In this document: in pieces, positions 35,545-43,841 of the stretch
Layout: every line of letters begins with the position of its first letter
Numbering within the stretch: the stretch's first letter is position 1
Assembly (NCBI GenBank): GCA_964503965.1
Contig: CAZDCK010000003.1
Location: 1-64,000, forward strand
Length of the DNA stretch: 64,000 nt
Direction: 5' to 3'
Origin: Eutrophocola sp964503965
GTDB lineage: Bacteria; Pseudomonadota; Gammaproteobacteria; Pseudomonadales; Pseudohongiellaceae
Translations under genes and position numbers: made by a program
Notes under the pieces: generated by a model
What the model was told of the DNA's origin: nothing
Seen by the model: only the letters and a program-made list of their open reading frames with translations
The model's database searches: none

Positions 35545-35700
35545 ATGAGAGATAAAATCAGACTGGTTTCAAGTGCAGGAACAGGGCACTTCTACACCAC
35601 CGATAAGAACAAGCGCAACATGCCGGATAAAATGGAGATCAAGAAATTTGATCCTGTTGTTCGCAAGCATGTCACCTATACTGAAGCTAAAATCAAGTAA
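35545..35700 (+). CDS. rpmG: 50S ribosomal protein L33
   Basis: 51 residues, too short for many gene scans. The ATG at 35545 gives MRDKIRLVSSAGTGHFYTT, then KNKRNMPDKMEIKKFDPV and a final EAKIK, matching bacterial L33. Zinc-binding Cys pairs are absent, so this is the zinc-independent (C-minus) form, as in E. coli. A weak AGAGG ribosome site is present. It follows rpmB by 49 bases. Confidence 0.97.
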   Translation: MRDKIRLVSSAGTGHFYTTDKNKRNMPDKMEIKKFDPVVRKHVTYTEAKIK

Positions 35701-35748
35701 GAACGCTTCAGCCTCTGACCAGGCAGCAGACCCCGAAAATTCTTTTCC

Positions 35749-36348
35749 TCATTCTTCCGGATGCTGCCTGGGTTGATTTCCTTCCCACCTTTTTACCATA
35801 CCACTGTCCAGGTCAAACAGGTCCAGAACACGGCCCATACTCTGGCGAACCATGTCGTCCAGGGATTCCGGTTTGCTGTAGAACGCAGGCACTGGCGGAT
35901 TGATGATGGCTCCCATGTGAGTGACCTTCAGCATGCTTTCCAGGTGTCCGGCATGGAGGGGGGTTTCCCGCACCATCAGGACCAGTCTGCGTCTCTCCTT
36001 GAGAATCACATCTGCTGCTCGGCTTAACAGTGATGAGGTTACGCCCGTGGCAACCTCAGACAGAGTCTTGATGGAACAAGGCGCAACCAGCATTCCCATG
36101 GTCTGGTAGCTGCCGCTGGCAATGCAGGCACCGATATCGTTATTACTATAATAATGATCTGCCAGTGCTGTTAACTCGCTGACCTTGAATGAGGTCTCCT
36201 GGCTAAGGGTCACTTTGGCGGATTGGCTGACCACCAGGTGTGTTTCAATATCAAGCGCCTTGAGCGCCTTGAGTGCTTCAATCCCGTAGACGATTCCCGA
36301 GGCTCCGCTGATTCCTACTATGATTCTTCTGCTTTTATGATGACTCAT
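35749..36348 (-). CDS. ubiX: Flavin prenyltransferase UbiX
   Basis: 199 residues. IIVGISGASGIVYGIEALKAL is the FMN-binding N-terminus; GSYQTMGMLVAPCSIKTLSEVATG and LMVRETPLHAGHLESMLKVTHMGAIINPPVPAFY are family blocks. It attaches a dimethylallyl group to FMN to make the prenyl-FMN cofactor of UbiD decarboxylases in ubiquinone synthesis. UbiA, the preceding enzyme, is encoded at 6.8 kb. Its first four bases overlap the end of the upstream zinc-ribbon gene. Confidence 0.95.
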   Translation of the reverse strand: MSHHKSRRIIVGISGASGIVYGIEALKALKALDIETHLVVSQSAKVTLSQETSFKVSELTALADHYYSNNDIGACIASGSYQTMGMLVAPCSIKTLSEVATGVTSSLLSRAADVILKERRRLVLMVRETPLHAGHLESMLKVTHMGAIINPPVPAFYSKPESLDDMVRQSMGRVLDLFDLDSGMVKRWEGNQPRQHPEE

Positions 36349-36647
36349 GCTTTGCTTTCCCTGATTTCCAGAGGTGCCTGTAAGAGAAAACGGTCAACAC
36401 AGACAATAAACGCCGGTATTGTGCCAAGCAGAAAAAATGACATGCCGGCCATGATGGCCAGCCCGATGAATATCCAGGTCAGAATGATCCAGGCCGTCAG
36501 CATCATCAGCCCCTGGACTATGTGTAGATTGCTCGGTTTATGGCATACCGGGCAAACAGCCGGTGAAAAGGAGACTGAAAAAACTTTCTGGACACTGGAA
36601 ATCTGTTTTTCGTGGCAATGAGGGCATTCATGCAGGGCTTTATTCAT
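36345..36647 (-). CDS. Zinc-ribbon membrane protein of unknown function
   Basis: 100 residues. Two Cys pairs, ECPHCHEKQ and AVCPVCHKPS, look like a zinc ribbon in the N-terminal half. A hydrophobic pair of helices follows (about 45-65 and 70-88), then a charged tail. Start at 36647 chosen from the AAGAAG ribosome site; the frame extends 29 codons upstream. It overlaps ubiX by four bases (coupled translation). I do not recognise a named family. Confidence 0.65.
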   Translation of the reverse strand: MNKALHECPHCHEKQISSVQKVFSVSFSPAVCPVCHKPSNLHIVQGLMMLTAWIILTWIFIGLAIMAGMSFFLLGTIPAFIVCVDRFLLQAPLEIRESKA

Positions 36648-36791
36648 GGCGCTTCTTTGTCTAACGATATCTGGCAGTAAAGTTACCATGGGCCGGCATG
36701 GTTTTAAATCCATTGAAGACTTGACCAAGGTCAATACTCGTCGCCTGCTGCAAGAGATACTGGATGGGTATCCATTAAGAGGTTTGTCCCC

Positions 36792-37331
36792 ATGAAAGTA
36801 CCATTCAGAAAAACTCGTGTTACTCGTTTGTCAGCACTGGCTGCAGGTGCCATTGGCCTTGCCTTCTCCTGGTCTTCACTGCTGGTGGCTCACGGAGAGG
36901 ACAAGGAAATTCCCGTACCAGTGAGCATTAATGCCCTGATGGTGACGCTGATTGACCATTCGGCGCATTACATCTGGGACTATTCATCCCTGGAGCGTGA
37001 AATCAGCGATGATGAATGGCGTACCATTGAATATTATGCGATTCAGCTGGCAGGCTCCGGACCGCTGATTACCCTGGGTGGAACCGGCCCCCTGGATAAC
37101 ACCTGGACCGAGTCAGAAGCCTGGGTAAGTTATTCACGGACTATGACCAATGCCGCCATGCTGGCCCTGGATGCAGCGAAAAACAAGGATAAGGCATTAC
37201 TGGCCAGTACCGGGGACGTGCTTGTGGCCAGCTGCCAGGGCTGCCATGACGCCTTCAAACCGGGTATTCCCACTGAAGGTTTCACCCACCAGCCGGACTA
37301 CGACTATCTGTATCATCTCTTCGAGAGATAA
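36792..37331 (+). CDS. Cytochrome c'-like/c556-type periplasmic heme protein
   Basis: 179 residues. A signal peptide (LSALAAGAIGLAFSWSSLL) precedes a helical domain, and the only heme motif, CQGCH at about 148-152, is near the C-terminus as in class II cytochromes (c' and c556). The expected four-helix bundle fits the length of about 140 mature residues. Likely a periplasmic electron carrier or NO/CO-binding protein; partner unknown. Ends in a terminator at 37356-37386. Convergent with the M48 protease gene. Confidence 0.8.
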   Translation: MKVPFRKTRVTRLSALAAGAIGLAFSWSSLLVAHGEDKEIPVPVSINALMVTLIDHSAHYIWDYSSLEREISDDEWRTIEYYAIQLAGSGPLITLGGTGPLDNTWTESEAWVSYSRTMTNAAMLALDAAKNKDKALLASTGDVLVASCQGCHDAFKPGIPTEGFTHQPDYDYLYHLFER

Positions 37332-37355
37332 TGCGGGATATGTCCCGATGAATTT

Positions 37356-37386
37356 AGCCAGCTGATTTCTTCAGTTGGCTATTTTT
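37356..37386 (+). terminator. Terminator after the cytochrome gene
   Basis: AGCCAGCTGA (37356-37365) pairs with TCAGTTGGCT (37371-37380) with one G-T pair and a five-base loop, followed by ATTTTT. The stem runs into the 3' end of the convergent protease gene, so the T-run serves the plus strand. Confidence 0.75.
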
Positions 37387-38819
37387 ATCCATTCTCCCCG
37401 ATCTGGCTCGCCAAAGGGATAATCACCGTTGAGCAGGCGTAACATATCTTCCGGGTGCTCGGGCAAACGACTCTGTCTGGCAAGATCTGAATACGTGATA
37501 TTTCCGTCGGCCTGGATGTAGGTAATCTGGACGGGATTGGCATACAGGGTTTCATTACGGGCAATGGGACGGAAACTACGCACAGAAGCCATGATATCTT
37601 CGTCGGAAACGCCTTCTCCCGCCTGACCGGTGATTATGAAGGCCCGCGGGCCGTAATAGATTACAGCTATCCGTTCATCTGTATCCGGATGAATACCGGT
37701 ATAGCCAGCCAGTCCAAACTGGGAAAGCGGTTCTGACTGCTTCAGGCCGTCAATGCCCAGATCTTCACTGATAAACAATCGGGGATCCTTGGCGTTTTGC
37801 AGGCGTCTGGCTTCAATACGGATAGTGCTTTCCCCATCGATACTGCTACCAGTTACTGTGGTGGTTGTTTCCTCTTTTTGCCAACCTTCCGGGAAAATCA
37901 GCGTGTACTTGAAAAGATTCTGGTAGTACCGGTTGCGTTGATCGCCACCGGAAGCATTCTGGGGGCTGGGGCCAACGATGAGACCAGTCATTTGCTCACG
38001 AAATACCCTGGGGTCGGTTTCATCACTGGTCTGGGCGGATAATGTGCCGGCCTTGCTGACCACTTCCTGAAGACGAGTGTCATTTCGTGGATGAGAGGCG
38101 AACAGTCCGTGATAGCTCACTGCCGTCCTGTTGGAAGTACGCTTCATGAAATCCTCGTGATTTTTCAGGACACCAATCACTTCGACCATGGCATTGGGGT
38201 CGTATCCCGCATTGAAGAGGTATTCGGCGCCCAGGCTGTCAGCTTCCAGTTCCATGTCACGGCCGTATCCGCTGATCAGCGCTCCGCTGATCAGGCTGGT
38301 GGTTTCTCTCAGATCCACTCCCGTGGCAAAAATGAGAGCAATGGACGCCGCATTGGCAGAGCGTGCAGCAGTTTGCTGGCGCACGGCATGACGGCCCGTT
38401 ACATGTCCTATTTCATGACCGAGAACTGCTGCAAGCTGGGCTTCAGAGTTCAGGAAATTTAGTAGTCCCCGGTTAACATAGATATACCCGCCAGGAAGGG
38501 CAAATGCATTAATATCAGGGCTATCAATGATAGTGAATACGTACTCCAGGTCTGGTCGGTGTGACACTGCAGCCATTTTCTGGCCAATTTCATTGACGTA
38601 AGCCTGAAGCTCGGGGTCGTTGTAAATGGGGTTTTGGTTGAGCATTTCCTGGTGTAGCTCAGCGCCTTTTTCCAGCTCCGCACTTTCCGACATCAGGACA
38701 AAGTTGGCCCCTCCGGTCGGGTTGCTGGCACAGCTGGCCAGCAGGATTGAAATTGTCAGCACTGCCCATATAGTGCGAATGCTGGCACCGGATTTTCTGA
38801 AAATGATGGTATTTTTCAT
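37371..38819 (-). CDS. M48 family metalloprotease lipoprotein (BepA-like)
   Basis: 482 residues. The lipobox LLASC (Cys 30) predicts a lipid anchor. The zinc motif HEIGHVTGRH and the third ligand Glu in MELEADSLGAEYLFNAGYDP mark an M48 protease; further LNFLNSEAQLAAVLGHEIGH. A C-terminal domain of about 190 residues (from KYTLIFPEGWQKEE) follows and is not a TPR domain as in E. coli BepA. The family monitors outer-membrane assembly. It is the last gene of a 12-gene minus-strand cluster; the gap to the upstream gene is 53 bases. Role in the cluster is inferred. Confidence 0.85.
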   Translation of the reverse strand: MKNTIIFRKSGASIRTIWAVLTISILLASCASNPTGGANFVLMSESAELEKGAELHQEMLNQNPIYNDPELQAYVNEIGQKMAAVSHRPDLEYVFTIIDSPDINAFALPGGYIYVNRGLLNFLNSEAQLAAVLGHEIGHVTGRHAVRQQTAARSANAASIALIFATGVDLRETTSLISGALISGYGRDMELEADSLGAEYLFNAGYDPNAMVEVIGVLKNHEDFMKRTSNRTAVSYHGLFASHPRNDTRLQEVVSKAGTLSAQTSDETDPRVFREQMTGLIVGPSPQNASGGDQRNRYYQNLFKYTLIFPEGWQKEETTTTVTGSSIDGESTIRIEARRLQNAKDPRLFISEDLGIDGLKQSEPLSQFGLAGYTGIHPDTDERIAVIYYGPRAFIITGQAGEGVSDEDIMASVRSFRPIARNETLYANPVQITYIQADGNITYSDLARQSRLPEHPEDMLRLLNGDYPFGEPDRGEWIKIAN

Positions 38820-38872
38820 GATGACATCCTACGACAGAAAAGCTGAATCTGGCATTAACTCTGTCCGGGAGA

Positions 38873-39550
38873 TCAGGTGCCGTTGATGAACTGTTTGAGC
38901 TGGTTGCCCAGGCCGCTGCAGGCATTGGCTTCCACGCGGGCAATCAGGGGGATCGGAACCACCACTGCTGGCATGTAGGACTGGCCATTAGCCTCTGTGC
39001 TGATGGAGCCGACGGCACTCAGGGTGTCCAGATCCCAGATTTCCGCCTCAAAATTGGAGTCATCCGACCAGGTGCCGAACCCGAAACAGCCGCCGCCACC
39101 CGGGCCGATAGTACATGAGATGGAACCGGACTGGTCAGAACGCTCAGTGATACCGTCCAGCCAGACGATGTATTCAATACCGAATTCCTCGAGTTTCTGG
39201 GCTGCTATATCGACGGCCATAAGCTGCTCAAGGTGACCGGTCCGCATGGGAGCTGTCCTGGGTTCGAAAAAGGGGAACATGGCATCAAGGAATTCACGCT
39301 CATTTACTACGTTGATTGAATCCTGGCCTTTGGATACCACGTCAGCGACGCAATCCACAAAGCTCTCCTCGGTTTCGTAATTATTGTTCTGGCGTCTGCC
39401 AAGAATAACGATACTTTCGTCTTGGTCGATAAAGGTGTCACTTTGCCTGAATTCATCAATTTCGGTGGTTGTACAACTGGAAATGATAAACAGCACGGCG
39501 AGTACACTCAGCAGTCGTGGCATGTGATGATTTGAAAAATGACTGTTCAT
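38873..39550 (-). CDS. Lipoprotein of unknown function A
   Basis: 225 residues. Lipobox IISSC (Cys 26) follows a hydrophobic helix (RLLSVLAVLFI). The mature part is mixed, with the glycine cluster PGGGGCFGFGTWSDDSNFEAEIWDLDT and a short cysteine-rich region. Position after an Asp/Glu-rich start suggests an outer-membrane or periplasm-facing protein. I recognise no domain. It lies between another lipoprotein and the M48 protease lipoprotein. Confidence 0.65.
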   Translation of the reverse strand: MNSHFSNHHMPRLLSVLAVLFIISSCTTTEIDEFRQSDTFIDQDESIVILGRRQNNNYETEESFVDCVADVVSKGQDSINVVNEREFLDAMFPFFEPRTAPMRTGHLEQLMAVDIAAQKLEEFGIEYIVWLDGITERSDQSGSISCTIGPGGGGCFGFGTWSDDSNFEAEIWDLDTLSAVGSISTEANGQSYMPAVVVPIPLIARVEANACSGLGNQLKQFINGT

Positions 39551-39600
39551 GGCGATTACTCTCTTCGAAAGCGGGACTGCTTAAACCGTCTTCTTCATAC

Positions 39601-40266
39601 TCATTGTTGACCTGAAATATTTTCGGCCCTGAGCCATTCACTGACTTCAGGAATACTACTGAAACCCAGGGTAAAACTGGCCGCCAGGTCACGCAGGGCA
39701 ACATTGGCAGCATCATTCACACCGGCGTCGACCGACTGGAAGGTTTCTTCCGGGGATTTTCCATAGGCGGTCATGACCCAGTCGGCAATATAGTCACCGT
39801 TGGTATCGGACAGTCTCATGTTGTACTTGACCCAGATTTCATAGACATTGAGGCGGGTTTTCTGGGGAAGACCCACCTGGAATTCCTCGATTGCGGGAGA
39901 GAAAACGGCATCCAGGTTATCGTGACTTGCAGCAGATTCGATGCTGTCCAGTAATACAACCTCTTCGAATACAGCAGGCAGCATGGTGTTGAACAGCTCG
40001 ATCTGGGAGGCACCGGAATTAATGATGTACTGGTCGTCACCGGTGTTGTCGTTAATTTCAATATAGCTGTGGCTGGCAAACGCGTCGTCATAATAGACGC
40101 CAACGGTGAGCGGGAGCTTGCTGACCAGTGGTGCAGGGAAGGTGCCCACAATATCAATTGTCGATGCGGCACAGCCACCAAGCAACATGACGGCAAGAGC
40201 CAACCAGGCCTGTTTGAACCCTGTCGGTTTCAGTGGACTATTCATCTGTTGAACTGATCTGCTCAT
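39601..40266 (-). CDS. Lipoprotein of unknown function B
   Basis: 221 residues. Lipobox LLGGC (Cys 32). The mature protein begins with VGTFPAPLVSKLPLTVGVYYDDAF, then LFNTMLPAVFEEVVLLDS and NVALRDLAASFTLGFSSIPEV, resembling the alpha/beta layout of small envelope lipoproteins such as those serving transport or outer-membrane assembly, but I cannot name a family. Start at 40266 follows GCGGAA; the frame extends further upstream. It lies 113 bases after the second vWA gene, the widest gap in the cluster. Confidence 0.6.
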   Translation of the reverse strand: MSRSVQQMNSPLKPTGFKQAWLALAVMLLGGCAASTIDIVGTFPAPLVSKLPLTVGVYYDDAFASHSYIEINDNTGDDQYIINSGASQIELFNTMLPAVFEEVVLLDSIESAASHDNLDAVFSPAIEEFQVGLPQKTRLNVYEIWVKYNMRLSDTNGDYIADWVMTAYGKSPEETFQSVDAGVNDAANVALRDLAASFTLGFSSIPEVSEWLRAENISGQQ

Positions 40267-40379
40267 AATTCCGCTTGTCTTCTCCTCAATCTGGCTGAAT
40301 GCCCCATTTAACGGGAGAGGATTCCATAGTGTACTCCAGATACGGTTTTCATCAATACCAGGCAGTATGACCGGTAAAC

Positions 40380-41381
40380 TCAATAAAAATTATTAAGACC
40401 GACAAAGGTCCCGCAGTTTTTTCGCGTAAGTTCACGCATCAGCGTGGCAAAGCGTTCGGCGGTTGACTGGTATCTGTCTGGCTGTGAAAAATAGACGGGG
40501 AAGCCAATACCATGGATGCGCACCATGCAATTACCTTCAATGTCTTTCACATTAATTCTGTCTACGGTTTCAATCACGCTTCGGATTGATCCGCTGGCCG
40601 GGGGGAATTCATCCCCAAGGACATAAATACTGATCTTCTTGCCCGGGTCATAGTAGGAACGGATCGCGGCCGTGATTCCTTCAGCGGGACTGGAATTACT
40701 GAAAGGGTTCCAGGACCTGAGACGCTGCAAAATTGCCTGCCGCCTGGCCGGTGTGTCAGGTATCCAGTCTCCTCGAAAACTGGAGAACAGGTATTCCCCC
40801 ATGTCATTCATCACCTGGATACCCTTGACTTCCGGATAAATGTCCAGCGTATCAACCATCACCTCCAGCATGCGTGACCAGCTGTAATTGAACATACTGC
40901 CCGAGGTGTCGATGATGAAAATGATGTATTCACTGTCCACCGGAACGCCGCCTACGGAATCGTTGAGCTGCATCTGTGCCATGTTGGCTTGCAGGCGACG
41001 CATTTCATCTGTCAGTTGCTGGCGGGCCATGGCGAGCTGCCCCTCAAGGATGTCGTTTACATCAGACTGCTGGTTGGAGGTGTTGAACTCACCATTGAGC
41101 GTTGACAGCTCACGTCTGAGGCGGGCAATGCGTTCTTCGTACTGGGACAGCTGTTCATGCTTGGCATTGAGCTCCCGATTCAGGATATTGGTTTCTCCCC
41201 TGATCTCGAAAAGCTGGCGCTGAAGCTCAAGTACACTCCCTTCCACGAGTGTCTCGGAGATCTCAAGCGAGGTGGGTGTCGATGACTTGGTAATCATCAG
41301 CAACAGAATAATGGCCCCGAATCCACAGGACATGACATCCAGGAAGGAGACATTGAAGGTTTCTGTTGTTCTGCGTGCCAT
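40380..41381 (-). CDS. vWA protein with ExbD/MotB-like transmembrane helix (vWA-1)
   Basis: 333 residues. An N-terminal helix at about 13-32 holds FLDVMSCGFGAIILLLMI with Asp15 in it, like the proton-carrying Asp of ExbD/TolR/MotB (L-D-V-M/L). A coiled coil (about 45-135) follows, then a von Willebrand A domain from about 150, with IIDTSGSM (MIDAS DxSxS, Asp158) and later GDEF. Cytoplasmic N-terminus and periplasmic vWA domain are expected by analogy. It lies 13 bases after vWA-2. I infer it is a partner of the MotA/TolQ-type channel at 43838. Confidence 0.8.
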   Translation of the reverse strand: MARRTTETFNVSFLDVMSCGFGAIILLLMITKSSTPTSLEISETLVEGSVLELQRQLFEIRGETNILNRELNAKHEQLSQYEERIARLRRELSTLNGEFNTSNQQSDVNDILEGQLAMARQQLTDEMRRLQANMAQMQLNDSVGGVPVDSEYIIFIIDTSGSMFNYSWSRMLEVMVDTLDIYPEVKGIQVMNDMGEYLFSSFRGDWIPDTPARRQAILQRLRSWNPFSNSSPAEGITAAIRSYYDPGKKISIYVLGDEFPPASGSIRSVIETVDRINVKDIEGNCMVRIHGIGFPVYFSQPDRYQSTAERFATLMRELTRKNCGTFVGLNNFY

Positions 41382-41394
41382 ATCAGTCAGATTC

Positions 41395-42525
41395 CTAGGG
41401 CCAGTCTTTTGACGGGTTCAGGAAGGACCCTCCTGTTGCCACCGCCAGTTTCCAGTAGAGAGATGCTGCCATGGGATCCCCTTCAAGAGGCGCCAGTACA
41501 ACATTGACCGGAATTCCTCCGGGTAATTGCTCAAGGGCACTGTTGAAAAGGGCTTCCCGTTCACGGCCCGATACCGTGTTCCGGTTACCCGTGCTGTCCT
41601 GACGGCTGAAAAAGCCCCCTTCCCGTGTACCCAGTGTCGGCAGTCCATCCGTGATGATGTAAATGTTATCCGGCAGGGGATCCATGGCGGCTACCGCCTG
41701 GAAGACTTTCTCCAGATTGGTGCCATTCACGGGTATGGTTTCGTCAAGGTTTTCCACTATCTGGTTGATCTGCGTTTCATCGGCGACTTCCAGCCATTGA
41801 CCCATGGTTCCGGGGATCAGTGGCTGTACATCTTCATTAAATGTATAAATCTGGTACTGGCTGGGCGGTGGCAGCTGCGTGGTGAGCCAGTCAACTACCT
41901 TGCGTACACCAACCCACTTGGCAGAATTTATCTTGGTATCATCGGACATGTTGCGGCGGCGCAAAATGTTGACGATTGTGTTATCGAGCATGCTGGCAGA
42001 GGTATCCACGAGCACCAGGATGCGACTGCCACCGAGAATGAGGCCGGTGAGATACTGGCGATTTCCGTCTCCCACGAAGGGACGCACAAAGTTGCCGCTG
42101 TAGGAATCCTGGGCTGCGCGGAGGCGCTCCAGCTCCTCTTCCAGAGACTGGATATCGGATTTGAGTTTTTCAACGCTTTCCTGCCGGGCCAGGGTAGTAT
42201 TTTCCAGTTGTGCCAGCTCTTCCAGGAAATCATCAATCTCCTGCTGTATCGACCTGGCCAGTCCCTGGGCTTCGACCATGTCGTAATCAACGTCAGAAAT
42301 GGTATTACGAATCCGGACAAGGTTGGCTTCCCCGTCATTGATTTCATCATTAAGCAGGTTGATTTCAGCCATTAGCTCCGGATCGGAGGCCTGGGTCTGG
42401 ACACTGGTCGAATGATCAAGAATAAGGAAAATCAGGACGACAGCTCCAAAGCCACATGACATTACGTCGAGAAATGACAGACTTATCGGATTGAATTCGC
42501 GCTTTGCCGCCCTGTTTCCAGACAT
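41395..42525 (-). CDS. vWA protein with ExbD/MotB-like transmembrane helix (vWA-2)
   Basis: 376 residues. Like vWA-1 it has FLDVMSCGFGAVVLIFLIL near its N-terminus (Asp20 in a hydrophobic helix), then a long coiled coil (about 48-140) and a vWA domain from about 165, with VLVDTSASML (MIDAS Asp174), PVNGTNLEKV and ITDGLPTLG as the remaining metal-site elements. The two vWA proteins share the helix and overall build but differ elsewhere; they are paralogues. Starts two bases after the upstream gene stop, implying translational coupling. Confidence 0.82.
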   Translation of the reverse strand: MSGNRAAKREFNPISLSFLDVMSCGFGAVVLIFLILDHSTSVQTQASDPELMAEINLLNDEINDGEANLVRIRNTISDVDYDMVEAQGLARSIQQEIDDFLEELAQLENTTLARQESVEKLKSDIQSLEEELERLRAAQDSYSGNFVRPFVGDGNRQYLTGLILGGSRILVLVDTSASMLDNTIVNILRRRNMSDDTKINSAKWVGVRKVVDWLTTQLPPPSQYQIYTFNEDVQPLIPGTMGQWLEVADETQINQIVENLDETIPVNGTNLEKVFQAVAAMDPLPDNIYIITDGLPTLGTREGGFFSRQDSTGNRNTVSGREREALFNSALEQLPGGIPVNVVLAPLEGDPMAASLYWKLAVATGGSFLNPSKDWP

Positions 42526-42527
42526 GC

Positions 42528-43841
42528 TTATTCCACCTGGATCAAAGTGAGGGCGATACCGCTTTCAGGAATACTGAGAACATCGCCTGCGACGGCGGAC
42601 TGGACATCCTCTACGGCAAGATTGTTTATTTCCAGAACACCCGATCCAGTATATGCAATACGAGTGCCATCGGCGTTCAATGAGATATCCACCTCACCAT
42701 TACCGCCAGGAATATTCAGAATAATACTTCCTGAATCTTCGCTCGCTTTGCCCAGTTGGAAGCGCGCGGGTAAGGCATAAGCACGATGGCCCACGAGGAG
42801 ATGAGTTGGGGCCCCGGGAGATTTAACAGCCGGCGTGGTCACATCGCGGCTTGGTGAAGAGGATGGCAGGCTGGTTGTGAAACTGACTGCGCCGGTATCT
42901 CCCTGGATATGAGGCAGATTGGCCAGGCAGTTTTCCAGGAGCAGGGAATCTTCAACGGCCTCGATATTGTTCAGGTACAGCGACAATCCGGGAAGCCGGG
43001 ATTGAGATGCTGGCAACGCCAGGGAATATTCGTTGCCGGCCAGGTTTTCCAACTCTGTCCTGATACGTCCGTAAATATTCCTAACCCGCTGATCAAAGTA
43101 ACCCTGGTTGATTCTGGCCTGGTAGACCGCTCCCTTGTTATTGATCTCCATCAGTATTTCGTTGTCATCCAGGGACCGGTTGATCCAGTCTTCCAGCTGG
43201 TTATAGACATACTGCTCGGTTTCGGCATTGTGGTGTGGATCAAAGCGGCTTTGCTTGATGAATTCATCGGTGACCATGTTGGCCCAAGCATCATGCAGGG
43301 CGATCAGGCCGGTACCGGGTATCTGGACAACACGGTCACGCTGAAGTTTCCCTTCCTGCTTCCTGAATGTGGTCAGCACGGACTGATGCAGCTGTATATC
43401 CAGATAAACAGTAATCTCCGGATGGTTGGCTGTGCTGGCAGCAAGCAGAGGCATATCGACCACCCCTGCGGCATCAAACTCACAGGACTGCACCAGGCCA
43501 AGCAGTACAGAAAGCTGATTTCGATTATAGTTGCTGGGCACGGTGAAGATGACTTCACCTTTCAGGTCCTGCTGTTTGCCGATATTGTCCAGATGCGCAA
43601 AAGCGAGGTCTGCCTGGTGCCTGAAATGACTGCTGCTGTTAACCAGCGGGTCCAGACTCAGTTGGGACCAGAACTGGGTGAAAGTATGTCGGGGGTGAAG
43701 TCTGGCAATTTTACGGGCCTCTTCACCAAAAAGAGGGTCCTTGTCTGCCGTATTGGCGAACCCCGGACTTTGTATCAGGACATCATCCTGGTTCCTGAGC
43801 ACCACATTCCGATCATTGAGCTCAATGATATGCACGCTCAC
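42528..43841 (-). CDS. Actin/Hsp70-fold-like protein with possible FHA-like C-terminus
   Basis: 437 residues, no signal peptide, no membrane helix. The N-terminal part (about 1-330) has a layout reminiscent of Hsp70-type ATPases: an opening beta hairpin (VHIIELNDRNVVL), a long helix-rich stretch and a second lobe, but the usual glycine-rich phosphate loops are not clear, so ATPase activity is uncertain. The last 95 residues (from HLLVGHRAYALPARF to the end) show a beta-rich pattern with INNLAVEDVQSAVAGDVLSIPESG that resembles the end of FHA domains. Overlaps the channel gene by four bases. Confidence 0.55.
   Translation of the reverse strand: MSVHIIELNDRNVVLRNQDDVLIQSPGFANTADKDPLFGEEARKIARLHPRHTFTQFWSQLSLDPLVNSSSHFRHQADLAFAHLDNIGKQQDLKGEVIFTVPSNYNRNQLSVLLGLVQSCEFDAAGVVDMPLLAASTANHPEITVYLDIQLHQSVLTTFRKQEGKLQRDRVVQIPGTGLIALHDAWANMVTDEFIKQSRFDPHHNAETEQYVYNQLEDWINRSLDDNEILMEINNKGAVYQARINQGYFDQRVRNIYGRIRTELENLAGNEYSLALPASQSRLPGLSLYLNNIEAVEDSLLLENCLANLPHIQGDTGAVSFTTSLPSSSPSRDVTTPAVKSPGAPTHLLVGHRAYALPARFQLGKASEDSGSIILNIPGGNGEVDISLNADGTRIAYTGSGVLEINNLAVEDVQSAVAGDVLSIPESGIALTLIQVE

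Noticed and set aside
41527..42375. 282-residue plus-strand frame opposite vWA-2
   Set aside because: The minus-strand frame has the vWA metal motif and the transmembrane helix; the antisense frame has none.
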